Origin: Parvibaculum lavamentivorans DS-1
GTDB taxonomy: Bacteria > Pseudomonadota > Alphaproteobacteria > Parvibaculales > Parvibaculaceae
DNA: 64,000 nucleotides
Assembly (NCBI RefSeq): GCF_000017565.1
Contig: NC_009719.1
Coordinates: 806,001-870,000, forward strand
Reading direction: 5' to 3'
The notes beneath the pieces were generated by a model that saw only the letters and a list, made by a program, of their open reading frames with translations, was not told where the DNA came from and did no database searches. How positions within the stretch are numbered: the first letter of the stretch is position 1; each line of letters starts with the position of its first letter. The translations under genes were made by a program, and so were the position numbers. Positions 1 through 8,533 of the stretch are shown in pieces.

Positions 1-1
1 C

Positions 2-1960
2 GAGTTCAACAAACTCCCCGAGCAGGAGCGCAAACGGATCGAAAGTGTCATCGAAACGTTGCAGAAGGAACTTGCCGAAATCATCGAGCATGTGCCGGGT
101 TGGGAAAAGGAACATCGTCAGCGAGTTCGCGCGCTCAACCGCGAAGTCGCCGAACGCGAGGTGAAGCGCGCCATGCGCGAAGTGCGCGCGCTCTTCGAGG
201 GCATGACGGCGGTCGCCGCCTGGCTCACGGCGGTGATGGGCGATCTCGTTGAGAATATCGGCATGTTCGCAAGCGGCGGCGATGCGGTGCCGGAGCAGCA
301 GCGCGCGATCGTCACCATGCAGGCTGCAATGCAGGGGCGCGGTCCCGACCTTGGCGCGAGCGACCCCTTCCGCCGTTACGAGGTCAACATCGTCGTCGAC
401 AACAGCAATGAAGCCCGCAAGAGCGGCTCCTCCAAATGGCGCGCGCAGGATATTGCCGATGCGGGCGGTTATATCGGTGGCGGCGCACCGATCATTTATG
501 AAGACCATCCCACGATGGCGAACCTGCTCGGCCGCGTCGAGCACATGCCGCAAATGGGCGCGCTCGTCACCGATTTCACACTCATCAAGCCGGGCTCGCT
601 TCACCGCGCGAATGGCGGCTATCTCCTTGTCGATGCGCTGAAGCTTCTGCGGGAGCCGCTTGCCTGGGAAGCGTTGAAGCGCGCCATCCGCCGCCGCAAA
701 GTGGTAATCGAAAGTGCCGGCGAATATATGAGCCTCATCAGCACCGTGACCCTGGAGCCGGATCCGATCCCGCTCGACATCAAGATCATCCTTTTCGGCG
801 ATCGTTATCTCTATTACGTGCTGAGTAACAACGATCCCGACTTCGGCGAGCTTTTCAAGGTCGCCGCCGACTTCGAGGACGAGATCGATCGCGAGCCAGA
901 GAACGACCTGCTCTATGCCTGCTTGCTCGCCAGCACCTGCCGCGATGAAGGACTGTTGCCGCTCGACCGTTCCGGCGTCGGCCGCGTCATCGAGCGGTCG
1001 TCGCGGCAGGCGGAAGATGCCGAAAAACTTTCCACCGTCATGCGTCCCATCGTCGATCTTCTCTGCGAGGCCGACCATATCGCGCGCAGCGAAGCCGCGA
1101 CCGCAATTTCGGCGCATCACGTCGATGAAGCCGTGGATGCGCAGATCGCGCGCGCCGACCGTTTGCGCGAGCGCAGCCTCGAGATGATCACGCGCGACAT
1201 CGTCATGATCGACACCGAGGGCGAGCGTGTCGGCCAAGTGAACGGTCTTTCGGTCCTCTCCATGGGCAGCGTCTCCTTCGGCCGCCCGAGCCGCATCACG
1301 GCGCGGGTCCGCATGGGCCTCGGCAGCGCCCGCGTCATCGACATCGAGCGCGAGGTGGCGCTGGGCGGGCCGATACACACCAAGGGCGTGCTCATCCTCT
1401 CCGGCTACATCTCGGGTCAGTTCCTTCCCGCCATCCCGCTCTCCATGAGCGCCAGCGTCGTCTTCGAGCAGTCTTATGGCGGCATAGACGGCGACAGCGC
1501 CTCTTCCGCGGAGCTCTATGCGCTTATCTCCGCGCTTGCCGAAGCACCCATCGCGCAAGGCCTTGCCGTCACAGGCTCCGTCAATCAGCTCGGCGAAGTG
1601 CAGGCGATCGGAGGTGTAAACGACAAGATCGAAGGCTTCTTCGATATCTGCATGCGCCGCGGTCTTACCGGCGATCAGGGCGTGCTGATCCCGGCTTCCA
1701 ATGTGAAACATCTCATGCTCCGCCAGGACGTGGTGGATGCGGTGGAGCGCGGCATGTTCGCGATCTATCCCGTCGAACACGTGGAGGAGGGCGTCGAGCT
1801 GCTGATGAGCGCGCCCGCGGGTATTCGTGGTGCGGACGGGCATTTCCCCGCCGGCAGCATCTATGCGCGCGCCGAGCAAAGGCTCGCGGCCTTCGCGGAC
1901 AACCAGATACGCTTCGCCCAGCGGCCGGATGACAATACGCCCGGCAGGAAGGGGGCGTGA
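2..1960 (+). CDS. Lon-like ATP-dependent protease (S16 family), 5'-truncated by window edge
   Basis: The frame is already open at base 2, so the N-terminus, including the expected Walker A loop, lies outside the window. The remaining ~650 residues fit a stand-alone Lon-like protease of the AAA_32/LonB-like type: an ATPase-core strand (LDIKIILFGD, about 775-805), a helical lid, then the S16 peptidase domain. The catalytic Ser is in GDSAS (codon 1496) and the catalytic Lys in GVNDKIEG (codon 1625). Such enzymes degrade misfolded proteins in the cytosol by ATP-driven unfolding. The stop TGA overlaps the ATG of the next gene, a stress protein, so the two are probably co-transcribed. Family is certain; subfamily name is inference. 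Confidence 0.93.
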   Translation, partial: EFNKLPEQERKRIESVIETLQKELAEIIEHVPGWEKEHRQRVRALNREVAEREVKRAMREVRALFEGMTAVAAWLTAVMGDLVENIGMFASGGDAVPEQQRAIVTMQAAMQGRGPDLGASDPFRRYEVNIVVDNSNEARKSGSSKWRAQDIADAGGYIGGGAPIIYEDHPTMANLLGRVEHMPQMGALVTDFTLIKPGSLHRANGGYLLVDALKLLREPLAWEALKRAIRRRKVVIESAGEYMSLISTVTLEPDPIPLDIKIILFGDRYLYYVLSNNDPDFGELFKVAADFEDEIDREPENDLLYACLLASTCRDEGLLPLDRSGVGRVIERSSRQAEDAEKLSTVMRPIVDLLCEADHIARSEAATAISAHHVDEAVDAQIARADRLRERSLEMITRDIVMIDTEGERVGQVNGLSVLSMGSVSFGRPSRITARVRMGLGSARVIDIEREVALGGPIHTKGVLILSGYISGQFLPAIPLSMSASVVFEQSYGGIDGDSASSAELYALISALAEAPIAQGLAVTGSVNQLGEVQAIGGVNDKIEGFFDICMRRGLTGDQGVLIPASNVKHLMLRQDVVDAVERGMFAIYPVEHVEEGVELLMSAPAGIRGADGHFPAGSIYARAEQRLAAFADNQIRFAQRPDDNTPGRKGA

Positions 1961-2832
1961 TGGCGGCATCGGGACCTTCCAAAAGCACAATGCCGCAGGA
2001 AGCCGAAGCACCGCAGGCCCGCGTCGTCATCGGCCTCGACACGTCGCTTGTCGCGCGCGAGGCGCTGTCTCTCGCCGCGCGGCTCGCCGCCTCGGTCGAT
2101 GCGCGGCTGAAGGGCGTCTTCGTCGAGGATGAGAACCTGTTGACGATGGCGGATCTTCCCTTTGCCCGTGAGATTTCCTTTTCCGGCGAGGTGCGGAGCG
2201 TCGATCCTGAACGCATGCTTCGCGCCATGAAGGCGCAGGCCGAAAGCGCACGGCGAATGCTCGCGCGCATCGCCGCCGAAGCGCATGTCGATTGGAGCTT
2301 CGACGTCCGCCGCGGTCGTCCGCTCGCTTCGCTTGCCGCCGGCGCCGGTGCTTCCGATACGCTTGTTCTGCGCTCGCATGGCGCTACCTCTCTTGAGGTT
2401 GGCCGTGCTGTCCGCGCGGCCACGCGTGACGCGCATGCGGATGTGCTGCTTGTCGGGCGCGGCGTCGGCGTCAGGGCCTCGCTTGCCGATACGCCGCCGG
2501 TCCCGCGCCTGCAGGCCGTCATGCCGGGCCGCCCTCTCATCTCCGTGGATGAAGGCTCAAGCATCGGCGAAAGCTGCAGCGCCTTCGCCGAAAGGCTGGC
2601 CCAGCGGATTGGCGCTCCCTTCCGCCGTTTCGCGGCCAAGGGAAAGTCGCCCGCCGACCTCGCAGAGGGCGCGCGCGGCAGCGGCGCCGGGTTGATCGTG
2701 GTCAATGCGGCCTGGCTCGGCGATGATGACGATGCCGCTCGCCTTTCCGCGGCTGCGGGATGTCCGGTTCTTATTCTGGGTTCGGAACGCGCGCCGGGCG
2801 GCGCGCCGTTAAACAAGGAAGATGGAGGCTGA
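1957..2832 (+). CDS. universal stress protein-like, degenerate UspA domains
   Basis: About 290 residues. Residues ~20-160 show the UspA fold pattern: strand VVIGLD, a long helix, and strand DTLVLRSHG. The C-terminal half (VVNAAWLG, PVLILG) looks like a second, shorter Usp repeat. I cannot find the G-x2-G-x9-G-S/T nucleotide loop of ATP-binding UspA proteins in either half, so it may not bind ATP. The start is GTG 1957 or the adjacent ATG 1960, which overlaps the stop of the Lon-like protease; translational coupling is likely. A second Usp follows at once. Role: inferred stress tolerance together with the protease; ligand unknown. Confidence 0.8.
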   Translation: MMAASGPSKSTMPQEAEAPQARVVIGLDTSLVAREALSLAARLAASVDARLKGVFVEDENLLTMADLPFAREISFSGEVRSVDPERMLRAMKAQAESARRMLARIAAEAHVDWSFDVRRGRPLASLAAGAGASDTLVLRSHGATSLEVGRAVRAATRDAHADVLLVGRGVGVRASLADTPPVPRLQAVMPGRPLISVDEGSSIGESCSAFAERLAQRIGAPFRRFAAKGKSPADLAEGARGSGAGLIVVNAAWLGDDDDAARLSAAAGCPVLILGSERAPGGAPLNKEDGG

Positions 2833-2833
2833 T

Positions 2834-3694
2834 ATGTCCGTCCGTAAGATTCTCGTCCCTCTCGCCGGCCGGCCGGAGGATGATGAAGTGCTCGCGACGG
2901 CTTTGTCGGTCGCCGCCGATTTCGAGGCGCAATTGGTCGGCCTGTTTGCCCGGCCGGATCCGAGTGAGGCCTTGCCTTACCTCGGAGATGGCGTCTCCGG
3001 CCAGGTGATCGAGGATTTGATGCAGGCCGCGCGTGAAGGCGCCGACCAGGCCTCGGGCCGCGTCCGTGCGGCGCTGGAAAAGGCGGCTGCCGCCAAGGGC
3101 ATTCCGGTCGCGGCCAAAGGCGCCGAGCCGCAGCTGCCCTCCGCGCGCTTTCTCGACGTGACCGGCCGCCGCGATGAAGTCGTGGCCGCCCATAGCCGCC
3201 TTTCGGATCTCATTGTCTTTGGCGAAGGTACAACTGGGTCGGCAGGCGGCTCGGCGCTTGAAGCAGCCATGATGAGCGCCGGACGCCCGGTTCTCATCGC
3301 GCCGAAAAAATCATGGTCGCCCGTCGGCGGCACCGTCGCCATCGGCTGGGACGAGAGTGCCGAAGCCGCGCGCGCCGTGACAGCGGCGATACCGTTTCTC
3401 GAACGGGCGAAATCGGTCACGATCCTCTGCATCGGTGGCAAGGAGCTCGATCCTGGCCCCGGTTCCACCCTTGCGGATTATCTGGCGCTCCATGGCGTTA
3501 TCGCGGACGTGCATCTGGTCGACGCGCAGACCCGCGCCCATGGCGAGGTGCTTCTCGAACAGGCTGAGAAGTCGAAGACCGATCTTCTCGTAATGGGCGG
3601 CTACAGCCACAGCCGCCTCCGGGAATTCATCATTGGCGGCGCGACGCAGCATATCCGTTCGCACGCCACGATCCCCGTGCTGATGGCACACTGA
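2834..3694 (+). CDS. tandem-domain universal stress protein (UspA family)
   Basis: 286 residues with two Usp domains. The first opens with KILVPLAGR. The second opens with GTVAIGWDES and ends in LLVMGGYSHS then GGATQHI, which matches the ATP-binding loop of the family apart from Ser at the second glycine position. The start at ATG 2834 is preferred over in-frame ATG 2822 because GGAGG (2824-2828) lies 5 nt upstream of it, and the previous gene's stop (2830-2832) sits between. It is third in the Lon-like/Usp/Usp run. Usp proteins are cytosolic factors induced in stationary phase, oxidative or energy stress; the exact ligand here is not visible. Confidence 0.93.
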   Translation: MSVRKILVPLAGRPEDDEVLATALSVAADFEAQLVGLFARPDPSEALPYLGDGVSGQVIEDLMQAAREGADQASGRVRAALEKAAAAKGIPVAAKGAEPQLPSARFLDVTGRRDEVVAAHSRLSDLIVFGEGTTGSAGGSALEAAMMSAGRPVLIAPKKSWSPVGGTVAIGWDESAEAARAVTAAIPFLERAKSVTILCIGGKELDPGPGSTLADYLALHGVIADVHLVDAQTRAHGEVLLEQAEKSKTDLLVMGGYSHSRLREFIIGGATQHIRSHATIPVLMAH

Positions 3695-3724
3695 AATATC
3701 CAACGGAAAGAAACGGAAACGTCG

Positions 3725-4096
3725 ATGACCCTCTATCACGTCCATATGACTCTCGCCCGCAACGAAGAATTCCCCGATGGTTCGCCCGCGCATGGCTACG
3801 ATCTGGTGGTGCCGCTCGACGGCGAGATGATGCTGGATCCGCAGGGCTGGAAAGAGCACGCGAAGGAATGTGTTGTGCGCCGCTTTTGGCCGGGCGAGGG
3901 CGACCAGAAAGGTCTCCTGCGTCACGTCGGCCGCGGCTGGGCAATCGACTACGATACTTCGACGCCGGATGTCGATGAGCCTTTCTTCAAGCTCGACCGT
4001 CACGAGTTCAAGGCAGGTGAATATCTCTCCGTCACCGAACAGGACGGCGACATGCGCACCTTCCGCATCGTTACGGTTGAGCCGCTGAAGAAGTAG
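3725..4096 (+). CDS. conserved hypothetical protein, 123 aa
   Basis: I do not recognise a named family. The protein is soluble, acidic and rich in aromatic residues, with no signal peptide or membrane segment. Visible features are an N-terminal strand (LYHVHMTLAR), a VVPLDGEM segment near residue 31, and a C-terminal strand pair (EYLSVTEQDG, FRIVTVEPL), suggesting a small beta-rich fold. It begins 30 nt after the second Usp gene on the same strand, so it is probably the last gene of the stress operon. An alternative in-frame ATG lies at 3746. Function unknown. Confidence 0.75.
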   Translation: MTLYHVHMTLARNEEFPDGSPAHGYDLVVPLDGEMMLDPQGWKEHAKECVVRRFWPGEGDQKGLLRHVGRGWAIDYDTSTPDVDEPFFKLDRHEFKAGEYLSVTEQDGDMRTFRIVTVEPLKK

Positions 4097-4126
4097 GCAG
4101 GTGCCGCGGGGGAGAGAGGCGGGAAA

Positions 4127-5251
4127 TCAGGCCCGCTTCCTCACCAGCACATTGCCCGCGGAATAGCCCGCACCGAAGCTGCAGATCAGTCCCAGATCGC
4201 CTTCTTTCAGGTCTTCGCTGAATTTGCTGAAGGCGATGATGGAACCGGCCGAACTCGTGTTCGCATACTCCTGCAGGATGTTCGGCTGCTCGCCCGGCTC
4301 GGGGTCGCGGCCCAGCACCTTGCGGCCGATGAAGTCGTTCATGTTCTTGTTGGCCTGGTGCAGCCACATGCGCTTCAGGTCTTTCGGGTCTAGGCCTTCA
4401 TCCGCCATATGCTCGAGAATGAGCTGCGAGACCATCGGCACGACTTCCTTGAAGACCTTGCGGCCTTCCTGCACGAAGAGCTTGTCCTTCGCGCCGATGC
4501 CTTCGGGCGTAGCGCGGTTGAGGAAGCCGAAATTGTTGCGGATATTGTTGGAGAACTTGGTGAGCAGGCGCGTCCCGAGAATTTCCCACGCTCCTTTTGC
4601 CGTGCAGGTTTCCTCGCGCTCCATGATGATCGCGGTGCACACGTCGCCGAAAATGAAGTGGCTGTCGCGGTCGCGGAAGTTGAGATGTCCCGAGCAGATT
4701 TCCGGGTCGACGATCAGCACGCAGTCGACCGAGCCGGAGCGCAACATGTCATAAGCGGTCTGGATCGCGAATGTCGCGGAGGAACAGGCGACATTCATGT
4801 CGAAGCCGAACCCCTCGATGCCGAGCAGTTCCTGAACCTCGACGGCAATGGCGGGGTAGGGGCGCTCGAGGTTCGAGCAGGCAACGAGTACCGCGTCGAT
4901 ATCCGCCGCGGTCTTGTTCGCGCGTTTCAGCGCCTTCTGTGCCGCGTCCACCGACATTTCCGCGAGGATCGATGGCTCGTCGTTCGAGCGTTGGCGAAGG
5001 CGCGGCGCCATGATGTCCGGGTCCACGATGCCGGACTTGTTCATGACATAGCGCGCTTCGATGCCCGATGCCTTCACGATGAAGTCGGCATTCGACTCGA
5101 CCATCGGCTCAGCCTCGCCGCGCGCAATGGCGTCGGCATTATCCTCGTTGTGCTTTCGCACATAGGTATTGAAGGTTTCGACGAGTTCAGCATTGCTGAC
5201 GGAATAGGGCGGCGTGAATACGCCCGTGCCGCTGATGACGACTTTAGCCAC
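4127..5251 (-). CDS. beta-ketoacyl-ACP synthase III-like enzyme (FabH family, 374 aa)
   Basis: A thiolase-fold condensing enzyme of the KAS III group. The triad is readable: Cys156 in NVACSSA, His298 in WLHQAN and Asn331 in YANTSSAG. It is about 50 residues longer than housekeeping FabH (~320 aa), with an N-terminal insertion around residues 30-60 (KHNEDNADAIARGE). That length matches the Pseudomonas-type KAS III proteins that feed medium-chain acyl-CoA into fatty-acid synthesis; this assignment is inference. It stands alone, with no plsX, acpP or fabD beside it, so a role in priming from beta-oxidation products or in a specialised lipid is as likely as the housekeeping step. Confidence 0.88.
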   Translation of the reverse strand: MAKVVISGTGVFTPPYSVSNAELVETFNTYVRKHNEDNADAIARGEAEPMVESNADFIVKASGIEARYVMNKSGIVDPDIMAPRLRQRSNDEPSILAEMSVDAAQKALKRANKTAADIDAVLVACSNLERPYPAIAVEVQELLGIEGFGFDMNVACSSATFAIQTAYDMLRSGSVDCVLIVDPEICSGHLNFRDRDSHFIFGDVCTAIIMEREETCTAKGAWEILGTRLLTKFSNNIRNNFGFLNRATPEGIGAKDKLFVQEGRKVFKEVVPMVSQLILEHMADEGLDPKDLKRMWLHQANKNMNDFIGRKVLGRDPEPGEQPNILQEYANTSSAGSIIAFSKFSEDLKEGDLGLICSFGAGYSAGNVLVRKRA

Positions 5252-5414
5252 TTTTCACCTGATTCTTCTTGATCTCGTTGCCGGCGTGCATCCGGAGCAT
5301 GGTTGCTTTTGTACCGGATTGAATGATGCGGCTTTCCCCCAGCCACTCCTATAAAATAGAACAGCTGAAGAATGGATTCCACTGCCGAACGGCGTGTGAG
5401 CGGAAGGAGTTGCA

Positions 5415-6086
5415 ATGGCGGACGGCGCGGCTGCCGAAGGAGCGTCTTGTGCCCTGCCCGAGATGCCTTATGAGGGCGAGACGCTCCGCGCCTTGACCCT
5501 TTCGGACATGGGCGAGCTGGCCTTTGCCCTGCCGGCCCGGGGAGTGGCAGATGCCGCTTCGCCCCTGCGTAAACCTGTCTTTGCCACGCTGTCCGCTAGT
5601 GGCGCGCCGGCCGTCAGGACGATTTTCCTGCGGGCTCTCGATCGTGCGTCTCGCCGCCTTGTCGCTTTTACAGATAGCCGCTCGACGAAAGTGGCGGAGA
5701 TCGCGCGGGACGGGCGGGCATCGCTCCTGTTCTACGATCCGCGTTCGGATGTGCAGGTGAGGCTCTCGGGCCGGGCGGTCATCCGTTCGGGCGATGATGA
5801 GGCAGCTGAAGCCGCGTGGCAGGGCGCGCCTCTTTCGAGCCGCCGCGCCTATCTTGTTACGGCCGCCCCGGGCAGCCCAAGCCTGGTGCCCGCCTCCGGC
5901 CTCCCGGCCGATGTCGAAGGAATGATTCCATCGGCCGAGCGGCTCGAAAGCGGCCGCGTTAATTTCGCGCTGCTGGAGTTCGCCTTCGATGAGGCGGACA
6001 TCCTTGTTCTCAGCCGTACAGGCCACCGCCGCGCCCGCATCCGCTGGCAGGCGGATAAGGCGCGGATGGAGTGGCTTGTACCCTAG
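5415..6086 (+). CDS. pyridoxamine 5'-phosphate oxidase-like FMN-binding protein (Alr4036 type)
   Basis: 223 residues with the split-barrel flavin-binding fold. FATLSASGAPAVRTIFLR (residues ~56-73) is the first FMN strand pair, followed by FTDSRSTKVAEI and ASLLFYDP, then the C-terminal strand ARIRWQ. The pattern fits the Alr4036/Pyridox_oxase_2 group rather than true PdxH; a clear pdxH lies at 49332. Substrate unknown; probably an FMN-dependent reductase or oxidase of the cytosol. The start ATG 5415 has a good ribosome site, GGAAGGAG at 5402-5409. The stop is back to back with that of the convergent bactofilin gene. Confidence 0.85.
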   Translation: MADGAAAEGASCALPEMPYEGETLRALTLSDMGELAFALPARGVADAASPLRKPVFATLSASGAPAVRTIFLRALDRASRRLVAFTDSRSTKVAEIARDGRASLLFYDPRSDVQVRLSGRAVIRSGDDEAAEAAWQGAPLSSRRAYLVTAAPGSPSLVPASGLPADVEGMIPSAERLESGRVNFALLEFAFDEADILVLSRTGHRRARIRWQADKARMEWLVP

Positions 6087-6758
6087 CTAGATCATCGACG
6101 CGGTGCGTGTGCCGTTCTCGTTGCTGTCGCTTCGCGTCGCGTCGCTCTTGATGTCGCCATTGCCGGACTTCGAGCCAATGCGGGCAGTCTCCTGCCTGTC
6201 GTCGGATTTGGTGTCCTCCGCCGCGCGGATTTCGCCGCTCACCTGGCCGCCTTGCTCCACCTTCAGCTCGCCATAACGCACCGTGCCGGTAACGCGGCCC
6301 GACGAATTGATGGTGAGGCACTTCTTCACGGTCAGCGTCCCGTCGAACTTCCCGTTCACTTCGGCCTCGTCGACCGTCGCCTCGCCGCGCACATCGCCGG
6401 TTTCGGAGATAGTCAGCGTTCCGCTTTCGATCGTCGCCTGCACGTCGCCTTCGATGACGAGCGAGTCGCAGGACTGGATTTTGCCTTCAAGCTTCAATCC
6501 GCGCCCGACATGCAGGTTTGCAGCGTGTGCGACGGAAGCGGATGACGAAGGAGCTGTAGATTGAAGAGTGCGCACGGGCGGCTTCCTTGCTTGATAGGAT
6601 GGGGTGATGACGCGCGTACCGGAATTATCGCGGTCGCGCTCTTCGGGATTTATGTCTGGCGGTGTTTGCGTCGGATTGGCTTCCGCCGCGCGCGCGCCGG
6701 AAGCTTCCGGCGCTGGCGCCGGATCGGACTCGGAAACACCCTTTGGGCGTTTGAACAT
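6087..6758 (-). CDS. bactofilin (polymer-forming cytoskeletal protein)
   Basis: 223 residues. Residues 1-80 are Pro/Ala/Ser-rich and likely disordered. Residues ~82-182 form the bactofilin beta-helix, seen as short repeating hydrophobic strands (GLKLEGKIQ, LVIEGDVQAT, LTISETGDV, LTINSSGRV, LKVEQGGQVSGEI). The C-terminal tail is polar. Bactofilins polymerise without nucleotide and organise cell-envelope sites such as stalks or poles. The start at 6758 (MFKRPKGV) is chosen because the minus strand has GGAGGGG (6768-6774) upstream; the longer frame to 6857 begins with non-conserved sequence. Monocistronic, convergent with the FMN protein. The peptidase often paired with bactofilin is not adjacent here. 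Confidence 0.93.
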   Translation of the reverse strand: MFKRPKGVSESDPAPAPEASGARAAEANPTQTPPDINPEERDRDNSGTRVITPSYQARKPPVRTLQSTAPSSSASVAHAANLHVGRGLKLEGKIQSCDSLVIEGDVQATIESGTLTISETGDVRGEATVDEAEVNGKFDGTLTVKKCLTINSSGRVTGTVRYGELKVEQGGQVSGEIRAAEDTKSDDRQETARIGSKSGNGDIKSDATRSDSNENGTRTASMI

Positions 6759-6894
6759 TTTGATTTTCCCCTCCACTGACTGGAACGGCTGAAGAATAGG
6801 GTTCCAACGTGGCCCGCATGTGCCGACAATGTGGCGGAACATTGATTCCGCCGACACAGCAGGACATAACGACGCTTAATTATTGGTTGGGGAT

Positions 6895-7491
6895 TCAAAC
6901 CATTGCGGAACAAGTCGCGTGCCGTGGACACGTGACGAGATGGTCGTTGACGATGCCGACCGCCTGCGCGAACGCATAAACGATCGTCGGTCCGCAGAAT
7001 TTGAAGCCGCGCGCCTTCAGCGCCTTCGACATCGCAATGCTCATCGGCGTTTCCGCCGGCACATCGCCGATGCGCTTCCACTTGTTCACCTGCGGCTTGC
7101 CGTCGGTGAAATCCCACAGGAAGTCGGCGAAACTGCCATCCTTCTCCATGATGTCGAGCCAGGCGCGCGCATTGCCTATCGTCGCTTCGATCTTCCCGCG
7201 ATGGCGGATAATGCCGGGGTTTTTCAGCAGTTTTTCCACGCGCGCGGGCGTGTACCGCACGATCCGCTCGGGTTCGAAACCGTCAAAGGCCTCGCGGAAA
7301 CTCTCGCGCTTTCTCAGGATCGTGATCCATGAGAGCCCGGCCTGAAACCCGTCCAGCACCAGCTTCTCGAAAAGCGCCCGGTCGTCATATTCCGGCACGC
7401 CCCATTCCTCGTCGTGATAGGCCAGATAAAGCGGGTCTTCTCCCGGCCAGGGGCAGCGGCCCGCCTCGCTCGCCATTGCCTTATTCGCCAT
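6895..7491 (-). CDS. tag: DNA-3-methyladenine glycosylase I
   Basis: 198 residues, the usual length. It removes 3-methyladenine from alkylated DNA in base-excision repair. The zinc snap of the family is complete: Cys13 and His26 (CPWPGED...AYHDEEWG) at the N-terminus, His184 and Cys188 (DHLVTC) at the C-terminus. The substrate-pocket segment FEKLVLDGFQAGLSW is also typical. The start at 7491 has AGAGGAAG ~8 nt upstream on the minus strand; in-frame ATG 7476 is an alternative. The start codon lies inside the end of ygfZ (stop 7481), so the two genes overlap by 11 nt and are probably one transcript. Confidence 0.96.
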   Translation of the reverse strand: MANKAMASEAGRCPWPGEDPLYLAYHDEEWGVPEYDDRALFEKLVLDGFQAGLSWITILRKRESFREAFDGFEPERIVRYTPARVEKLLKNPGIIRHRGKIEATIGNARAWLDIMEKDGSFADFLWDFTDGKPQVNKWKRIGDVPAETPMSIAMSKALKARGFKFCGPTIVYAFAQAVGIVNDHLVTCPRHATCSAMV

Positions 7492-8380
7492 CGGCCGCTT
7501 CCTCTTCGCTGCCATCGAGATCGATATGCAGCCACGACGGCACTTCCGGCCGGATTTCGGCATATCCCGCTTCCAGCACAGAGCCGCGAATGAGGTCCAG
7601 CCGAAGCAGCGCCAGCACCCGCGATGTTTCCGCGTCGCCCGAAAGGATGGTGCCCACCTCGCGCGCCACGCCCTTCACCTGCGTGCCATGCGGCGGCATA
7701 TCGCCTTCCACATGCGCGGGCAGCAGCCGTTTGCGCACACTGCCGCGCCGCTTCGTCCGCGACGTCACTTCCTGTCCGACGAAGCAGCCCTTGTGGAAGT
7801 CGATTCCGTTAAGCTCGGCTATATTCACCTCGAGAGGAAAGGTCCGGTCCGGTTCAAAATCCTGCGCGGCATCGCCCACCCCATGCATTATTCGCAGCCG
7901 GTGGTACTCATCCTCGCCTGCTTCCCGCGCTTTCGCCGCCGAAATCGCCTTCCCTACCTCGCCGGAAGCCAGGATCGCCCGCCGTCCCATGCCCGGAAGC
8001 CGGGGATCCGCAAAGCCCGGCCCTTCGGTGAGCGGGCTCCCGTCCTCGTTCCACAGCGCCAGCACCGCCAGCTTCTCGCTCAGGTCTTCGATCGTCACCT
8101 TGGCGCGTAATTTATACATGGTGAGCCGCTTCATCAGCGCCTCCGCCCGCGCGCCGTCGCAATCCAGCAGCACCGCGTCCTTGTCGGCCGGGTCGGCGGC
8201 TATGAAGAAGTCGAGAAGGAATTTGCCCTGCGGCGTCAGCAAGGCGGCATAGATGGCCGTCATGCCGGTCGCGAGATCGACATTATTGGTGACCAGCCCC
8301 TGCAGGAAGCTCCGCGCCTCCGGGCCCGCGACCCTCAGAACCCCGCGCTTCGAAAGCGCCGAGGCCAACGCCCCTGTCAT
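7481..8380 (-). CDS. ygfZ: YgfZ/GcvT-like folate-binding protein
   Basis: 299 residues. The diagnostic YgfZ signature KGCFVGQE is at residues 197-204, in the GcvT-like aminomethyltransferase fold (LRVAGPEARSFLQGLVTNN at the N-terminus, KLRAKVTIED near 90). YgfZ uses tetrahydrofolate to support assembly or repair of certain Fe-S enzymes. The start at 8380 (MTGALASAL) has GAGG ~7 nt upstream; the frame extends to 8437 but that extension does not look like the family. It is followed by tag in an 11-nt overlap and is divergent from the glycosyltransferase gene across 153 bp. Confidence 0.93.
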   Translation of the reverse strand: MTGALASALSKRGVLRVAGPEARSFLQGLVTNNVDLATGMTAIYAALLTPQGKFLLDFFIAADPADKDAVLLDCDGARAEALMKRLTMYKLRAKVTIEDLSEKLAVLALWNEDGSPLTEGPGFADPRLPGMGRRAILASGEVGKAISAAKAREAGEDEYHRLRIMHGVGDAAQDFEPDRTFPLEVNIAELNGIDFHKGCFVGQEVTSRTKRRGSVRKRLLPAHVEGDMPPHGTQVKGVAREVGTILSGDAETSRVLALLRLDLIRGSVLEAGYAEIRPEVPSWLHIDLDGSEEEAADGE

Positions 8381-8533
8381 GTCCTGCCTCGTTTCGTTCC
8401 AGGCACCAGATGTAGGCCCCGCATGCGCCATCCGCAAGCACCCCCAACCTTGGCATCGGCCCCGCCGCCACCTATAACGCCTTGGATCGGGAGGCCCCTG
8501 GCGGCGAACCTTCCGCCCGGGAGCAGGTTTTAC

